From assembly GCA_003021005.1 (NCBI GenBank), contig PXRI01000012.1, positions 1 to 64,000 of the forward strand: 64,000 nt of DNA. Direction: 5' to 3'. A program made the position numbers and the translations under genes. Positions 50,494 through 60,784 of the stretch are shown piece by piece. This DNA is from Halobacteriales archaeon QS_1_69_70. Its GTDB lineage: Archaea; Halobacteriota; Halobacteria; Halobacteriales; Haloarculaceae. The notes below the pieces were generated by a model. The model ran no database searches and was not told the origin of the DNA. It saw nothing but the letters and a program-made list of their open reading frames with translations. Numbering within the stretch: the first letter of the stretch is position 1; each line of letters starts with the position of its first letter.

Positions 50494-51084
50494 GTGTGGG
50501 GGTCCCGTGGACGGATATTAAAGATTCGACGGTTCCCGGTCCCCGACGTCGAGGAGGTCCCCGAGGACGTCCGCGAGCGCATCGAGACGGAGACGGACGA
50601 GGCGGGCTTCACGCCGAACGTCTTCCCGGCGTTCGCCTACAGGCCGAGTCACTTCCGGGCCTTCTTCGCCTACCACGACGCGCTCACCGACGAGACGCCG
50701 CTCGAGCGCGAGGAGGTCGAGATGGTCGTCGTCACCGTCTCCGGGGTGAACGACTGTCTGTACTGTGTCGTTGCCCACGGGGCGCTGCTCCGCATCTTCG
50801 CCGACGCGCCGACGCTGGCCGACCAGCTGGCGACCAACCACCGGACGGCGGACCTGTCGGCGGCCCACCGCGAGATGCTCGACTTCGCCGTGAAGCTGAC
50901 GGAAACGCCGGGGCTGGTCGAGGACGCGGACGTCCACCGGCTCCGGGACGCCGGATTCTCCAGCAAGGAGGTCTGGGACATCGCGAGCGTCGTCTCGCTT
51001 TACAATCTCTCCAACCGGATGGCGACCGTCGCCGACATGCGGCCGAACGAGGAGTTTTATAAAATAGCACGCGACCAAACCTAA
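50494..51084 (+). CDS. Carboxymuconolactone decarboxylase family protein (peroxidase-related), start uncertain
   Basis: AhpD-like protein, about 196 residues. The family core is clear: RRFPVPDVEEVPEDVRERI, GFTPNVFPAFAYRPSHFRAFF, then VSGVNDCLYCVVAHGALLR with the CxxC and proton-relay His, and VWDIASVVSLYNLSNRMATV. The catalytic Cys pair suggests a peroxide-reducing or thiol role. No ATG exists in the conserved N-terminal stretch; the only start before IRRFPVPD is a GTG at 50494, four bases from the divergent gene and upstream of that gene's TATA box. A small loss near 50522 may have removed the true start. Confidence 0.8.
   Translation: MWGSRGRILKIRRFPVPDVEEVPEDVRERIETETDEAGFTPNVFPAFAYRPSHFRAFFAYHDALTDETPLEREEVEMVVVTVSGVNDCLYCVVAHGALLRIFADAPTLADQLATNHRTADLSAAHREMLDFAVKLTETPGLVEDADVHRLRDAGFSSKEVWDIASVVSLYNLSNRMATVADMRPNEEFYKIARDQT
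50513..50522 (-). promoter_or_regulatory. Probable TATA box of the acyl-CoA ligase gene
   Basis: On the minus strand ctttaatatc is centred about 27 bases upstream of the ATG at 50490, right for a leaderless transcript. It lies inside the extreme 5' part of the divergent decarboxylase frame, which makes the start of that gene doubtful. Confidence 0.5.
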
Positions 51085-51166
51085 CCAGTCGAGAAAGTGA
51101 TATCACATGTCGATGGAAAATATTCATGTAAACATCTGCCTTGACAGGGTTTCCTCACGAGGAGGA

Positions 51167-51541
51167 ATGACGGACTACGAAATAACGCCCCCGCCCGAGA
51201 GACTGGCCGACCGCGTGCAGCTACGCACGGCATTCTCCACGGAGCGCGGCGAGGTGCCGCGGTTCATGGTCCAGTTGGAGTACTGGCTCAACGACGGCTG
51301 GAGCGAGGTCGTCCGCTACGACCACGACCAGGACGCCCCTGGCGGCCACGACGTGACCGAAGAGGGATTGCACCGGGATGTGTACCGCGACGGCGAGAAA
51401 TACGACACCGAAGAGGTCTCGCCGCCGATTCCGGCGAAGAAGGCCTTCAATTACGCCGAAGAGGATTTACGCGAGAACGTCGAACGATTTATCAAGAGGT
51501 TTGTAACATGGCACGGAGTGAAGGACAGGAGCGATCTGTGA
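51167..51541 (+). CDS. Conserved haloarchaeal protein (DUF7718-like)
   Basis: 124-residue protein with a conserved core VQLRTAFSTERGEVPRFMVQ, LEYWLNDGWSEVVRYDHD and HDVTEEGLHRDVYRDGEK. The family usually precedes a small partner gene, as here. Function unknown; often found near mobile or toxin-like genes. An ATG at 51167 directly preceded by ggagga is chosen; ATG at 51107 would add 20 unconserved residues. Confidence 0.65.
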   Translation: MTDYEITPPPERLADRVQLRTAFSTERGEVPRFMVQLEYWLNDGWSEVVRYDHDQDAPGGHDVTEEGLHRDVYRDGEKYDTEEVSPPIPAKKAFNYAEEDLRENVERFIKRFVTWHGVKDRSDL

Positions 51542-51639
51542 GCGAGGACGAATACGAGTCGATGCCCGAGCGCATCAGCAACCACTTCGACCGGGTACGC
51601 GACCTGCTGGCCGAAGCGACCAGCGACTCCGACGTCTAG
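51508..51639 (+). CDS. Small overlapping partner protein, unknown function
   Basis: 43-residue frame in +1 relation, overlapping the end of the DUF7718-like gene by 34 bases. It is acidic, with a predicted helix ERISNHFDRVRDLLAEA. The overlapping layout and recurring presence of a similar helix after DUF7718-like genes suggest a two-gene module, possibly toxin-antitoxin. I have no direct evidence of activity. Confidence 0.5.
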   Translation: MARSEGQERSVSEDEYESMPERISNHFDRVRDLLAEATSDSDV

Positions 51640-52048
51640 GCAGTTCACTGAACTATCGCAACGTAGTCCCGAACTGTTCGATTCTCCTCATAGCAACAAC
51701 CATTCTCGGACCTGGCGCCCCACCCTGTTCATATGGCAATAGTCGCGAAACCATCGGCTCGACGAAAGCGAACATTTCCTGATTGGTATATCGGGAATGA
51801 AGACTGACTCGGACCTGGCGATGCCTTCGAATCGACCTACCGGATTCGGACGAGGGACGCCGACGTCGAGTGTGGCCTGGGGCGGCCCCGGCCCGGCACA
51901 TCCGCCCACGGGGACGGTGAACTCGAGGAACTGGACGGATTTCACGGACCCGCCGCCGGGGCGATCGCGGGACGGCCCCGGTGCGGACAGCCGGCTGGAA
52001 ACCGCAAAGCGCGTGTTTCATACGCCCGGGGCGGCTACGACGCGGTAG
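51640..52048. other. Intergenic region, nothing supported
   Basis: A 409-base gap. Open frames on both strands (51797-52045 plus; 51688-51945 minus) are Pro/Gly/Arg-rich or start inside one another and show no family resemblance. The first 150 bases are somewhat less GC-rich, which could mark the boundary of a transferred segment containing the DUF7718-like pair. Confidence 0.4.
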
Positions 52049-52903
52049 ATGCGCGTCGAGACGCTGGGCGAGGGCGAGCCAGAGGTGGCCGTGGTGGGGG
52101 CGATACACGGCGACGAGCCGTGCGGCGCGACGGCCATCGAGGCCGTCCTCGAGACCGATCCCGACGTCGAGCGGCCGGTGAAGCTCATCGTGGCCAACGA
52201 GGCGGCCCTCGAGCGCGGCGTCCGTTACGTCGAGGTCGACCTGAACCGGGCGTTCCCCGGGAGTCGGGACGCCGACACGCACGAGGGCCGGCTGGCCCAC
52301 GAACTCCTCGCCGAGATCCGGGGCTCGGAGGTCCTGTCGCTGCACTCGACGCGGTCGTACGCCGCGCCGTTCGCGCTGGTCAACGGGCTGGACGGCCACG
52401 CCCGCTCGATCTGTCCGTACCTCTCCGTCGAGGCGGTCGTCGAGACCGCCCAGTACAGCGAGGGTCGGCTCATCGCGTACCCGGACGTGATCGAACTGGA
52501 GTGTGGGCTCCAGCGGTCGGCGACCGCCGCCGAGAACGCCAAGACGCTCGTCCGTGAGTTCCTCCTCGCGACCGGCGTCCTGCCCGGCGACGCCGGGCCG
52601 CCGCGGCACCATCCGCTTTCGGTGTTCCGGCTCGACCAGCGGATCCCGAAGGGCGGCGCCGAGACCTACGAGATCTTCGTCGAGAACTTCGAGCGCGTGG
52701 CGGAGGGCGAACGGTTCGCGGCGACCGACGGCGACCCGCTCGCCGCCGACCGGCCGTTCTACCCGGTGTTGCTCTCGGCGGACGGCTACGAGGAGGTGCT
52801 GGGCTACGCGGGCGAGCTGGTCGGCCGCCTCGACGGCGACGAGGTCCTCGCCCCGACCGGCGAGGAACGGTCCTCGACGGCCGACGGCCGCCAGCGCACC
52901 TGA
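52049..52903 (+). CDS. Succinylglutamate desuccinylase/aspartoacylase family (M14-like) deacylase
   Basis: 284-residue zinc carboxypeptidase-fold protein. Zinc ligands are in GAIHGDEPCGATA (H and E) and LSLHSTRSYA; DLNRAFPG and VIELECGLQ supply substrate-binding and catalytic residues. The C-terminal beta domain runs from TYEIFVENFERV to FYPVLLSADGYEEVLGY. It should release an acyl group from an amino acid or related amide; identity of the substrate is open. Confidence 0.85.
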   Translation: MRVETLGEGEPEVAVVGAIHGDEPCGATAIEAVLETDPDVERPVKLIVANEAALERGVRYVEVDLNRAFPGSRDADTHEGRLAHELLAEIRGSEVLSLHSTRSYAAPFALVNGLDGHARSICPYLSVEAVVETAQYSEGRLIAYPDVIELECGLQRSATAAENAKTLVREFLLATGVLPGDAGPPRHHPLSVFRLDQRIPKGGAETYEIFVENFERVAEGERFAATDGDPLAADRPFYPVLLSADGYEEVLGYAGELVGRLDGDEVLAPTGEERSSTADGRQRT

Positions 52904-52938
52904 GGCCACTCCCCGCGCAGTGGGCGTCGCTCCCCGGG

Positions 52939-53712
52939 TCAGTACCAGGTGCCGCCGGAGTCGACGCCGATCTCCTGGGCCGTGACGTGCCGGGCGTCGG
53001 GCCCGGCGAGGTACGCTACCTGCTCGGCCACGTCCGCCGGAGGCACCACGAACTCGTCGAGCGCGAAGTTGTTCGGCCCGATGCTGGCTGGTTCGGCGTT
53101 GTCCAGCGCCGCGAGTTCGGCCTGTTTCTCGATCACCTCCTCGATGCGGTCGCCCTCGACCGGGCCGGGGAGGACGGCGTTGACGGTGACGTCGTCGCGG
53201 CCGAGTTCGTAGGCCAGCGTCCGCGTCAGTCCGACGAGTGCCAACTTCGAGGCGGCGTACGGAGTCCGGTTCGGGTACGGGCGCTTGCCGCCGATGGAGG
53301 CGATGTTGACGACGCTCCCCCGGTCGCTTTCCCGGAGGTGCGGCGCCGCGAACTTCGCGCAGGTCAGCGGCCCGGCGACGTTGACGGCCTGGGTCTCCAT
53401 GAACGCGTCCCGCTCGATCCGGTCGAACGGCTGGACCGGGCCGGCGACGCCGGCGTTGTTGACGACACAGTCGAGGCCGTCGAACGCGTCGGCCGTCGCC
53501 TCGATGGCCGCCGCGACGCTGTCCTCGTCGGTGACGTCGGTCTCGACCGCGAGCGTTCGTTCCTCGCCGTCGATCCGGTCTGCGGTCTCGTAGATGCCGT
53601 CGCTTCGAGCGGCGATGGCGACGTTCGCCCCGTAGCCAGCCAAGGTCTCGGCGATCTCGCGCCCGATGCCGCCACTGGCACCCGTGACGAACGCCGTGGT
53701 GTCGGAATGCAT
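52939..53712 (-). CDS. SDR-family NAD(P)-dependent oxidoreductase
   Basis: 257-residue Rossmann enzyme. Cofactor loop VTGASGGIGREIAE, CVVNNAGVAGP, catalytic VVNIASIGG...YAASKLALVGL (Ser, Tyr, Lys triad) and VNAVLPGPVEGDRI. The Ala-Arg-Ser (AARSDG) after the second strand favours NADP(H) over NAD. The substrate is not evident. ATG at 53712 begins directly before the first strand. Confidence 0.9.
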   Translation of the reverse strand: MHSDTTAFVTGASGGIGREIAETLAGYGANVAIAARSDGIYETADRIDGEERTLAVETDVTDEDSVAAAIEATADAFDGLDCVVNNAGVAGPVQPFDRIERDAFMETQAVNVAGPLTCAKFAAPHLRESDRGSVVNIASIGGKRPYPNRTPYAASKLALVGLTRTLAYELGRDDVTVNAVLPGPVEGDRIEEVIEKQAELAALDNAEPASIGPNNFALDEFVVPPADVAEQVAYLAGPDARHVTAQEIGVDSGGTWY

Positions 53713-53781
53713 GCCCGGGCGGTCGCGCCGGCGGCGCAAAACCGTTCCGCCGGCCGGCGTGGACGTCGCGTTCGGGTGGAC

Positions 53782-54228
53782 TCACTCGTCCTCGGCGGCG
53801 AACTCGACGAGCGTGAGGTCCCGCTCGAGCATGCAGTGGTCGTGGGGCGGGTCGCCGGCGACCTCGGTGATCTGGTAGTCCGTCCCGAAGTCCGCGCCTG
53901 CGGGTTCGCAGAACTCGTGGCTGGGACACTGCGTGTACGGGCAGGGACCGGCGAGCTCGGCCTTGCTGCCGGCGTAGGCGACGGTCGAGGGGACGTTCGC
54001 GAGCACCGGGGCGGGTTCGACCTCGACGGCGGTGACACCGGTGTCGTGGACGGCACACTCCAGCGTCCCGGAGTCCCGGACGCCGGTCACCCGGAAGCGG
54101 CGGCCCTCGGCGAGGTTCAGACACTGCTCGCGGTAGGGGCAGCCCTCGCAGGCGTCGGACTCCCCGCCGTAGACGAACTCCGTGCCGACCTCCGCGAGGC
54201 GCTCGCCGATGAGCGTCACCGTCGACAT
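53782..54228 (-). CDS. UPF0179 family protein
   Basis: 148-residue archaeal protein of unknown function. Cysteine-rich: SDACEGCPYREQCLNL, GTLECAVHDTG, GPCPYTQCPSHEFC and HDHCMLERDL, a pattern suggesting a metal or Fe-S centre. Family start MSTVTLIGERLAEVGTEF matches ATG at 54228; a second ATG six bases upstream is possible. A conserved ~40-base element shared with 62.8 kb lies about 140 bases upstream. Confidence 0.85.
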   Translation of the reverse strand: MSTVTLIGERLAEVGTEFVYGGESDACEGCPYREQCLNLAEGRRFRVTGVRDSGTLECAVHDTGVTAVEVEPAPVLANVPSTVAYAGSKAELAGPCPYTQCPSHEFCEPAGADFGTDYQITEVAGDPPHDHCMLERDLTLVEFAAEDE

Positions 54229-54363
54229 GGTCATTGGTTTCGCCGGCGGCTTGTTAAGGGCGTCGGCACTCGGGACGGACGCGATGGCTGTACCGTCCTC
54301 GGTTACCCCCGGGCGCTCGGTGGGACGTGCCGGCTCGCCACGCCATACTGCTGACCGAATGTC

Positions 54364-54404
54364 CGTAACGTCACGTTCGCGTGGATGATCTCGTCGCGAC
54401 GATA
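54364..54404 (-). repeat. Conserved intergenic element, copy 1
   Basis: On the minus strand it reads tcgtcgcgacgagatcatcc then acgcgaacgtgacgttacg. Copy 2 at 62831-62869 matches at about 32 of 39 positions, most differences being transitions. Both copies lie upstream of, and in the same orientation as, a gene (UPF0179 and the winged-helix protein). It could be a regulatory element or a shared relic. Confidence 0.5.
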
Positions 54405-54451
54405 CTGACCGGCCGAGCACGGGACGGTCGAATGGGGTCCGTCCGGCAGTA

Positions 54452-54844
54452 TCAGCCATCGCGGCCCGTGAGCGAGTCTAGTTCCTCGAGGTACCGATCC
54501 CGCGGCACCTGGTACAGCGACCGGTAGTCCAGCTCGCCGGCCGCGAACCGCTCGGAGAGCGATTCAGCACCCAGCAGGGCGGCCTCGCGGGTCTCGTAGG
54601 CGTCCGGGGGCCGCTCGACGTCGGGTTCGAGGTACAGCGTCACCAGCCAGGGGGCGTCCGGCGGGAGGTTCCGGTTGGCCCCGGGCCGGCGGTTCCGGCG
54701 GCCGCGGGTGACGTATATCGTCGGCAGGCACGGTGCCGGGAACTCCTCGCCGTCGAAGACGTCGGGGCGGTAGGCGAATACGACACGGGCCTCCTCGGCG
54801 TTCCAGACCTGCCAGCCGGCGCCCGGGGCGGCCTCCTCGACCAT
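54452..54844 (-). CDS. DUF5820-like haloarchaeal protein
   Basis: 130-residue protein with no catalytic motif I recognise. Conserved-looking segments are GWQVWNAEEARVVFAYR, CLPTIYVTRGRR and YETREAALLGAESLSERF. The Arg/Asn-rich middle (RGRRNRRPGANRN) is unusual for an acidic proteome and could touch nucleic acid. Family name is from memory and tentative. Confidence 0.6.
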   Translation of the reverse strand: MVEEAAPGAGWQVWNAEEARVVFAYRPDVFDGEEFPAPCLPTIYVTRGRRNRRPGANRNLPPDAPWLVTLYLEPDVERPPDAYETREAALLGAESLSERFAAGELDYRSLYQVPRDRYLEELDSLTGRDG

Positions 54845-55192
54845 GCGTGGTGGAGGGTCCGGCGGCCCATCAGCCCTCCGGTTTATAAACCTCGGGAAAC
54901 GTCCGTCACATCTGACGGGTTTCGAGTGGACGAACCCCGGTCCTGTTTGCTGGTTTCCCGACGGGCGTGGGCCGGTCGGCCGTGGTGCGTGGCAACAAGA
55001 CTTATACATCCGGCAGACTCGACTATATGATACTACCGGTGTGTGTCCGTCCACGCGGCCCCGGCCGTCACCCGCACCCACGCCCCTGGCGCGGGTGCCG
55101 GGCACGGCACGCGACGACGTGGCATCCCACCGTGACGCCGGCCGACCGGTCAGCCCCGCCCGCCCTGGGGGAGGCGACGCCCCCGTGATAGC
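54845..55192. promoter_or_regulatory. Upstream region of the prkA-spoVR operon
   Basis: A 348-base gap. A good TATA candidate, cttatacatc, is at 55001-55010, implying either a leader of about 150 bases or a short leaderless frame beginning ATG at 55027. No conserved gene is visible, so a structured leader is the simpler reading. A weak hairpin lies in 55060-55120. Confidence 0.4.
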
Positions 55193-57186
55193 ATGAGTGA
55201 CATGGACACCCTGGAGGAACTCAGCGAGGAGTACAGGACGTCGATCCCGTCGGACCTCCGCCGGACGCGGTCGTTCGAGTGGTACCTCGAGACGCTGTAC
55301 GACGAGCCGACGGTCGCGCGCAACGCCCACCAGCGGGTCGCGGACATGTTCGACTTCTACGGCACCAGCTACGACGAGGAGACGGGTGTCGTGGAGTACG
55401 AACTCGCCTCCGAGGACCCGCTCGGCGACGGCGAGAACACCTTCTACGGCCGCGTCGTCCACGAGGCGATCCACGAGTTCATCAATAAGGTGAAGTCGGG
55501 CGCCCGCGGGCTCGGCCCCGAAAAGCGCATCAAGCTCCTGCTGGGGCCGGTCGGCTCCGGGAAGTCCGACTTCGACCGCCAGCTCCGGCGCTACTACGAG
55601 GACTACTCGACACGCCAGGAGGGCCGGATGTACACCTTCCGGTGGACCGGGCTGTGTGACGTCCTCCGGGACCAGGACCCCGCCGACGACGTCGTCCGCT
55701 CCCCGATGAACCAGGACCCGGTCGTGCTGTTGCCCGAGGCCCAGCGCGAGTCGGTGCTCTCGGAGGTGAACGAGCGGCTCGACGCTCCCTACACCATCCG
55801 GAACGAGCAGTCGCTGGACCCCGCAAGCGAGTTCTACATGGACCGGCTGCTGGAGGAGTACGACGACGACCTCCAGGCCGTCCTGGAGACCCACGTCGAG
55901 GTCGTGCGGCTGCTCGCCGACGAGAACAAGCGACAGGCCATCGAGACGTTCGAGCCGAAGGACAAGAAGAACCAGGACGAGACCGAGCTGACCGGCGACG
56001 TCAACTACTCGAAGATCGCGGTCTACGGGGAGTCCGACCCGCGGGCGTTCGACTACTCCGGGGCCTTTTGCAACGCCAACCGCGGCATCTTCTCCGGGGA
56101 GGAGCTGCTCAAGCTGCAGCGGGAGTTCCTCTATGACTTCCTGCACGCCACCCAGGAGCAGACCATCAAGCCGAAGAACAACCCACGGATCGACATCGAC
56201 CAGGTGATCGTCGGCCGGACGAACATGCCGGAGTACCGGGACAAGAAGGGCGACGAGAAGATGGAGGCGTTCAACGACCGGACCAAGCGCATCGACTTCC
56301 CGTACGTCCTCCAGTACGCCGAGGAGTCCGGCTGTTCGGGGTGCTCACCCGCATCACGGAGCCGGACGGCGGCACCGTCTCGATCACGCAGAAGGCGAAG
56401 GCGTACAACGGCGAGATCGACGAGGCCGACGACATCGACGTCCGGAAGCTCCGCGAGGAGGCCGACGACGTCGCCGACATCGGCGAGGGGATGGACGGCA
56501 TCTCGCCGCGGTTCATCGGCGACGAGATCGCGGAGGCGATCATGGACTCGATGCACCGGAGTCGTGGGTTCCTGTCGCCGCTGACGACGTTCAACCACCT
56601 CGAGGAGAACCTCGAGAACCACGGCTCGGTCCCGACGGAGAACTTCGAGACCTACTACCGGTACTTAGAGCGGGTCCGCGAGGAGTACAAGGAGCGCGCC
56701 ATCGAGGACGTGCGCCACGCGCTGGCGTACGACTTAGACGAGATCCAGCGGCAGGGCGAGAAGTACATGGACCACGTGATGGCCTACATCGACGACGACA
56801 CCGTCGAGGACGAGATCACGGGCCGCGAGCAGGAGCCCGACGAGAAGTTCCTCCGGGACGTCGAGGAGAAGCTCGACGTCCCCGGCGACCGGAAGGACGA
56901 CTTCCGGCAGGAGGTCGCAAACTGGGTCAGCCGCCGGGCCCGGGAGGGCGAGCCGTTCGAGCCCCAGGACAACGACCGGCTCCGCCGCGCCTTAGAGCGG
57001 AAGCTCTGGGAGGACAAGAAGCACAACATCAACTTCTCCGCGCTGGTCTCCAGCGGGGAGCTGGACGACGACGAGCGGAACGCCTGGGTCGACGCCCTGG
57101 AGGAGCAGGGCTACAGCACCGAGGGGGCGAAGGAGGTACTGGAGTTCGCGGGCGCGGAGGTCGCGAAGGCCGAGATGGAAGAATGA
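55193..57186 (+). pseudogene. prkA: PrkA-family serine protein kinase/AAA protein (first copy), frameshifted
   Basis: PrkA proteins combine an AAA+-like P-loop domain with a kinase-like C-terminal domain. Here the P-loop is LLLGPVGSGKSDF (near residue 115). The first frame runs to RIDFPYVLQYAEES at about 56328 and is then lost. The family continuation LFGVLTRITEPDGGTVSITQ resumes at about 56332 in a different frame and ends with the gene at 57186, overlapping the next start (ATGA). About 30 residues that normally lie between these blocks are absent, so some 90 bases look missing. Both sides are otherwise intact and close to consensus. Confidence 0.88.
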
Positions 57187-59459
57187 CCGGCGAGGAGTAC
57201 ATCGACAGCGCCGACGAGACCCTCGAGGAGACCTACGAGCCGCCGATGTCGTTGGCCGAGTACGTCGATGCCGTCATGGAGCACCCCTCGACGGCGGCCC
57301 ACGCCTCGAAGTACCTCTTGGACGCCATCGAGGCGGCCGGCACCCGGACGGTCCTCGAGGAGGGCGAGCGCACGGAGCGGTACCGCTTTTTCGACGACCC
57401 GCACAACGACGGCGAGCACGCCATCCTCGGCAACACCGAGGTGCTGAACAGCTTCGTCGACGACCTCCGCTCGATCGCCGCCCGCCGCGGCAAGGAGGAG
57501 AAGATCCTGTGGCTCGACGGCCCGACAGCGACGGGCAAGTCGGAGCTGAAGCGGTGTCTCGTCAACGGTCTGCGGGAGTACTCGAAGACCGCGGCCGGCC
57601 GCCGGTACACCGTCGAGTGGAACGTTTCCGGCGTCGGCGGCGCCACCGGGATGACCTACGCCGACGAGCCGACGCCCGACGAGGACGACTGGTACGCCTC
57701 GCCCGTCCAGGCCCACCCGCTGTCGGTGTTCCCCCGGTCGGTCCGCGCCGAGCTGGTCGCGGCGCTCAACGAGCGGCTGGACGACCACATCCCGATCCAC
57801 CTCGAGGCCGACCTGGACCCGTTCAGCCGGGAGGCCTACGACCACCTCGAGGAGCAGTACCGCCGGCAGGGCGTCGAGGACCTGTTCTCGGCGATCACCG
57901 ACGAGCGCCACCTCCGGGTAAAAAACTACGTGGTCGACGTCGGCCGCGGCATCGGCGTCCTGCACAGCGAGGACGACGGCCCGCCGAAGGAGCGGCTCGT
58001 CGGCGCCTGGATGGCCGGCATGTTGCAGCAGCTGGACTCCCGCGGCCGGAAGAATCCGCAGGCGTTCAGCTACGACGGCGTGCTCTCGCAGGGCAATGGC
58101 CTGCTCACGGTCGTCGAGGACGCGGCCCAGCACGCCGACCTCCTCCAGAAGCTGTTGAACGTGCCCGACGAGGGCTCGGTCAAGCTGGACAAGGCCATCG
58201 GGATGGACGTCGACACCCAGATGGTCGTCATCTCGAACCCGGACCTGGAGGCCCAGCTGAACAAGCACGCCGACTTGGAGGGCTCGGACCCGCTGAAGGC
58301 GCTGAAGCGGCGGCTCGACAGACACGAGTTCACCTACCTGACGAACCTCTCGCTGGAGGCCGAACTGGTCCGTCGGGAGCTGACCAACGAGACCGAGATC
58401 TGGGAAGCCGACAGCTACGACGCCGTGGCGGCGCGGATCCGGGAGCCGGTCACCATCTCGGTCCGTGGGGGCGACGGCGACGTGCGGGACCGGGAACTCG
58501 CCCCGCACGCCATCGAGGCGGCGGCGCTGTATGCGGTCGTCACGCGGCTCGACGCGGAGTCGCTCCCGCCCGGCCTGGATCTCGTCGACAAGGCGTTCGT
58601 GTACGACCGCGGCTACCTCCAGGACGGCGACGAGCGGCGGTACAGGGAGGAGTTCGACTTCGAGGACGCAGAGGAGGGCGGCGCCGGCATCCCCGTGACC
58701 TACACGCGGGACCTCATCGCCGACCTGCTGCACGAGGAGACCGACCGCCACCACCCGGACCTCGCGGTCGAGGGCGTCATCATGCCGCGGGACCTCCTGA
58801 ACGCGATGGCCGAGCGACTCGACGACGCGCCGATGTTCTCCGGCAACGAGCGCACCGAGTACGAAAACCGGCTCGTCCCGGTGAAGAACCACGTGTTCGG
58901 CCGCCAGGAGGACGACGTCGTCGACGCAATCATGCGGGACAAGCGGGTCGACGAGGCGACCGTCGAGGAGTACCTAGAGCACGTCTACGCCGCCGTCGAG
59001 GACGAGCCGATCGAGAACGAGCGCGGCGAGCGCGTCGAGCCGGACCCGCTGAAGATGAAGGTCTTCGAGATCGAGCACCTCGGGCGGTTCGACGAGAGCG
59101 ACTACGACGTCGCGGAGGCGACGGAGGGCCCGTGGGCGTTCCGGGAGGAGAAGGTGATCACGGCGCTGAACCGCCACGCCTGGCGGCACCGCGACGAGGA
59201 GTTCCGGGTCGGGGACGTCGACCCCCGCGAGATCCCCGTCATCGAGACGGTGCTGGGGAGCCACGACTGGGACGACGTCGCCAGGACCTACGAGGACCTG
59301 GAGCCGAGCCAGTGGGACGACCCGCCGTCCGGCACCGAGACCGCACGGCTCAAGGCAAAGGCCGTCGAGAACCTAAAGGAGCTGTTCGGCTACTCGCCGG
59401 CCTCCGCCGAGCTGACGAGCCGCCACGTCATGGGGCAGGTGAGCTACCGATGGGACTGA
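57183..59459 (+). CDS. PrkA-family serine protein kinase (second copy)
   Basis: 758-residue paralogue of the preceding gene. P-loop [21 protein letters not shown]-like segment [43 protein letters not shown] and a long C-terminal region ending [12 protein letters not shown]. It starts within the stop of PrkA1 and ends ten bases into yeaH. Two PrkA proteins in tandem before yeaH and spoVR is the common haloarchaeal arrangement, so they likely act as a hetero-complex. Cytoplasmic. Confidence 0.9.
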   Translation: MTGEEYIDSADETLEETYEPPMSLAEYVDAVMEHPSTAAHASKYLLDAIEAAGTRTVLEEGERTERYRFFDDPHNDGEHAILGNTEVLNSFVDDLRSIAARRGKEEKILWLDGPTATGKSELKRCLVNGLREYSKTAAGRRYTVEWNVSGVGGATGMTYADEPTPDEDDWYASPVQAHPLSVFPRSVRAELVAALNERLDDHIPIHLEADLDPFSREAYDHLEEQYRRQGVEDLFSAITDERHLRVKNYVVDVGRGIGVLHSEDDGPPKERLVGAWMAGMLQQLDSRGRKNPQAFSYDGVLSQGNGLLTVVEDAAQHADLLQKLLNVPDEGSVKLDKAIGMDVDTQMVVISNPDLEAQLNKHADLEGSDPLKALKRRLDRHEFTYLTNLSLEAELVRRELTNETEIWEADSYDAVAARIREPVTISVRGGDGDVRDRELAPHAIEAAALYAVVTRLDAESLPPGLDLVDKAFVYDRGYLQDGDERRYREEFDFEDAEEGGAGIPVTYTRDLIADLLHEETDRHHPDLAVEGVIMPRDLLNAMAERLDDAPMFSGNERTEYENRLVPVKNHVFGRQEDDVVDAIMRDKRVDEATVEEYLEHVYAAVEDEPIENERGERVEPDPLKMKVFEIEHLGRFDESDYDVAEATEGPWAFREEKVITALNRHAWRHRDEEFRVGDVDPREIPVIETVLGSHDWDDVARTYEDLEPSQWDDPPSGTETARLKAKAVENLKELFGYSPASAELTSRHVMGQVSYRWD

Positions 59460-60784
59460 AGGAGGACCTCGACCGGTACCGGGCGGTGGGTGAGGCCCGC
59501 CGGCAGGACCTCTCGGAGTTCATCCAGTACGGCGACCTCGGCCAATCGCGGCCCGACGAGGTGAAGATCCCGATCAAGATCGTCGACCTGCCGGAGTTCG
59601 TCTACGACCCGCGCGATCGGGGCGGCGTCGGCCAGGGCACCGACGGGACGCCGGAGGTCGGCGATCCGGTCGGCGAGCCGGATCCCCAGCCCGGTGACGG
59701 CGAGGAGGGCGGCGCGCCGGGCGAGGAGCCGGGCGACCACGAGTACTACGAGATGGACCCCGAGGAGTTCGCCCGGGAACTGGACGACGAACTCGGCCTG
59801 GACCTGGAGCCGAAGGGCAAGAAGGTCATAGAGGAGACGGAGGGCGAGTTCACCGACGTCACGCGGACGGGCCCGGCCAGCACGCTGGACTTCGAGCGGC
59901 TGTTCAAGCAGGGGCTCGGGCGGAAGCTGGCGACGGACTTCGACGAGGAATACGTCGAGGCGGCGCTGCGGGTCGACGGCTGGGGTCCGGCGCGGGTCTT
60001 CGAGTGGGCGCGCGACAACCACATCCCGGTCTCCCGGGCGTGGATCGAGGACGCCCACGACTCGCTGCCGGCCGGGGAGGCCGACCGGTGGGCGTCCATC
60101 GAGGAGATGGAGGCGAACGTCGAGCGGGAAACGACGGCCGACCGCATCCGCCGGGACGGCCTCGACCGGATTCCGTTCCGCCGGGAGGACGAGCGGTACC
60201 GGTACCCGGAGGTCATAGAGGAGCGGGAGCGGAACGTCGTCGTGGTGAACATCCGCGACGTCTCCGGGTCGATGCGGCAGGCAAAGCGGGAGCTGGTCGA
60301 GCGGACGTTCACGCCGCTGGACTGGTATCTCTCGGGGAAGTACGACCACGCCGAGTTCGTCTACGTCGCCCACGACGCCGACGCGTGGGAGGTCGACCGC
60401 GAGGAGTTCTTCGGGATCAGGTCGGGCGGCGGGACCCGGATCTCCAGCGCCTACGAGCTCGCGGCCGACGTGCTCGCAGAGCGGTATCCCTACAGGGAGT
60501 GGAACCGGTACGTCTTCGCCGCCGGGGACTCGGAGAACTCCTCGAACGACACCGAGAAGAACGTCATCCCGCTGATGGAGGAGATCGACGCGAACCTCCA
60601 CGCCTACGTGGAGACACAGCCGTCGGGCAACGCGATCAACGCGACCCACGCCACGGAGGTCGACGACCACTTCGACGACCGGAGCAACGTCGCCGTGGCG
60701 TACGTCAACGGCCCGGAGGACGTCGTCGACGCGATAGACGCCATCCTCAGCACCGAGACGCGCGAGGAGGCCGTCGCGGGATGA
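59450..60784 (+). CDS. yeaH: YeaH/YhbH (DUF444) family protein
   Basis: 444-residue protein with a von Willebrand A-like domain: [19 protein letters not shown] carries the MIDAS DxSxS-type motif, followed by [22 protein letters not shown] and [15 protein letters not shown]. The N-terminal half is acidic, with a Gly/Pro/Glu-rich linker. In bacteria YeaH is linked to PrkA (YeaG) in nutrient and stress survival. Overlapping starts and stops with both neighbours indicate a single operon and coupled translation. Confidence 0.9.
   Translation: MGLKEDLDRYRAVGEARRQDLSEFIQYGDLGQSRPDEVKIPIKIVDLPEFVYDPRDRGGVGQGTDGTPEVGDPVGEPDPQPGDGEEGGAPGEEPGDHEYYEMDPEEFARELDDELGLDLEPKGKKVIEETEGEFTDVTRTGPASTLDFERLFKQGLGRKLATDFDEEYVEAALRVDGWGPARVFEWARDNHIPVSRAWIEDAHDSLPAGEADRWASIEEMEANVERETTADRIRRDGLDRIPFRREDERYRYPEVIEERERNVVVVNIRDVSGSMRQAKRELVERTFTPLDWYLSGKYDHAEFVYVAHDADAWEVDREEFFGIRSGGGTRISSAYELAADVLAERYPYREWNRYVFAAGDSENSSNDTEKNVIPLMEEIDANLHAYVETQPSGNAINATHATEVDDHFDDRSNVAVAYVNGPEDVVDAIDAILSTETREEAVAG

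Noticed and set aside
51653-54124. An 823-codon open frame antisense to the deacylase gene and out of frame with the SDR gene
   Set aside because: Arg-rich peptide typical of a wrong frame in high-GC DNA; the real genes explain the region.
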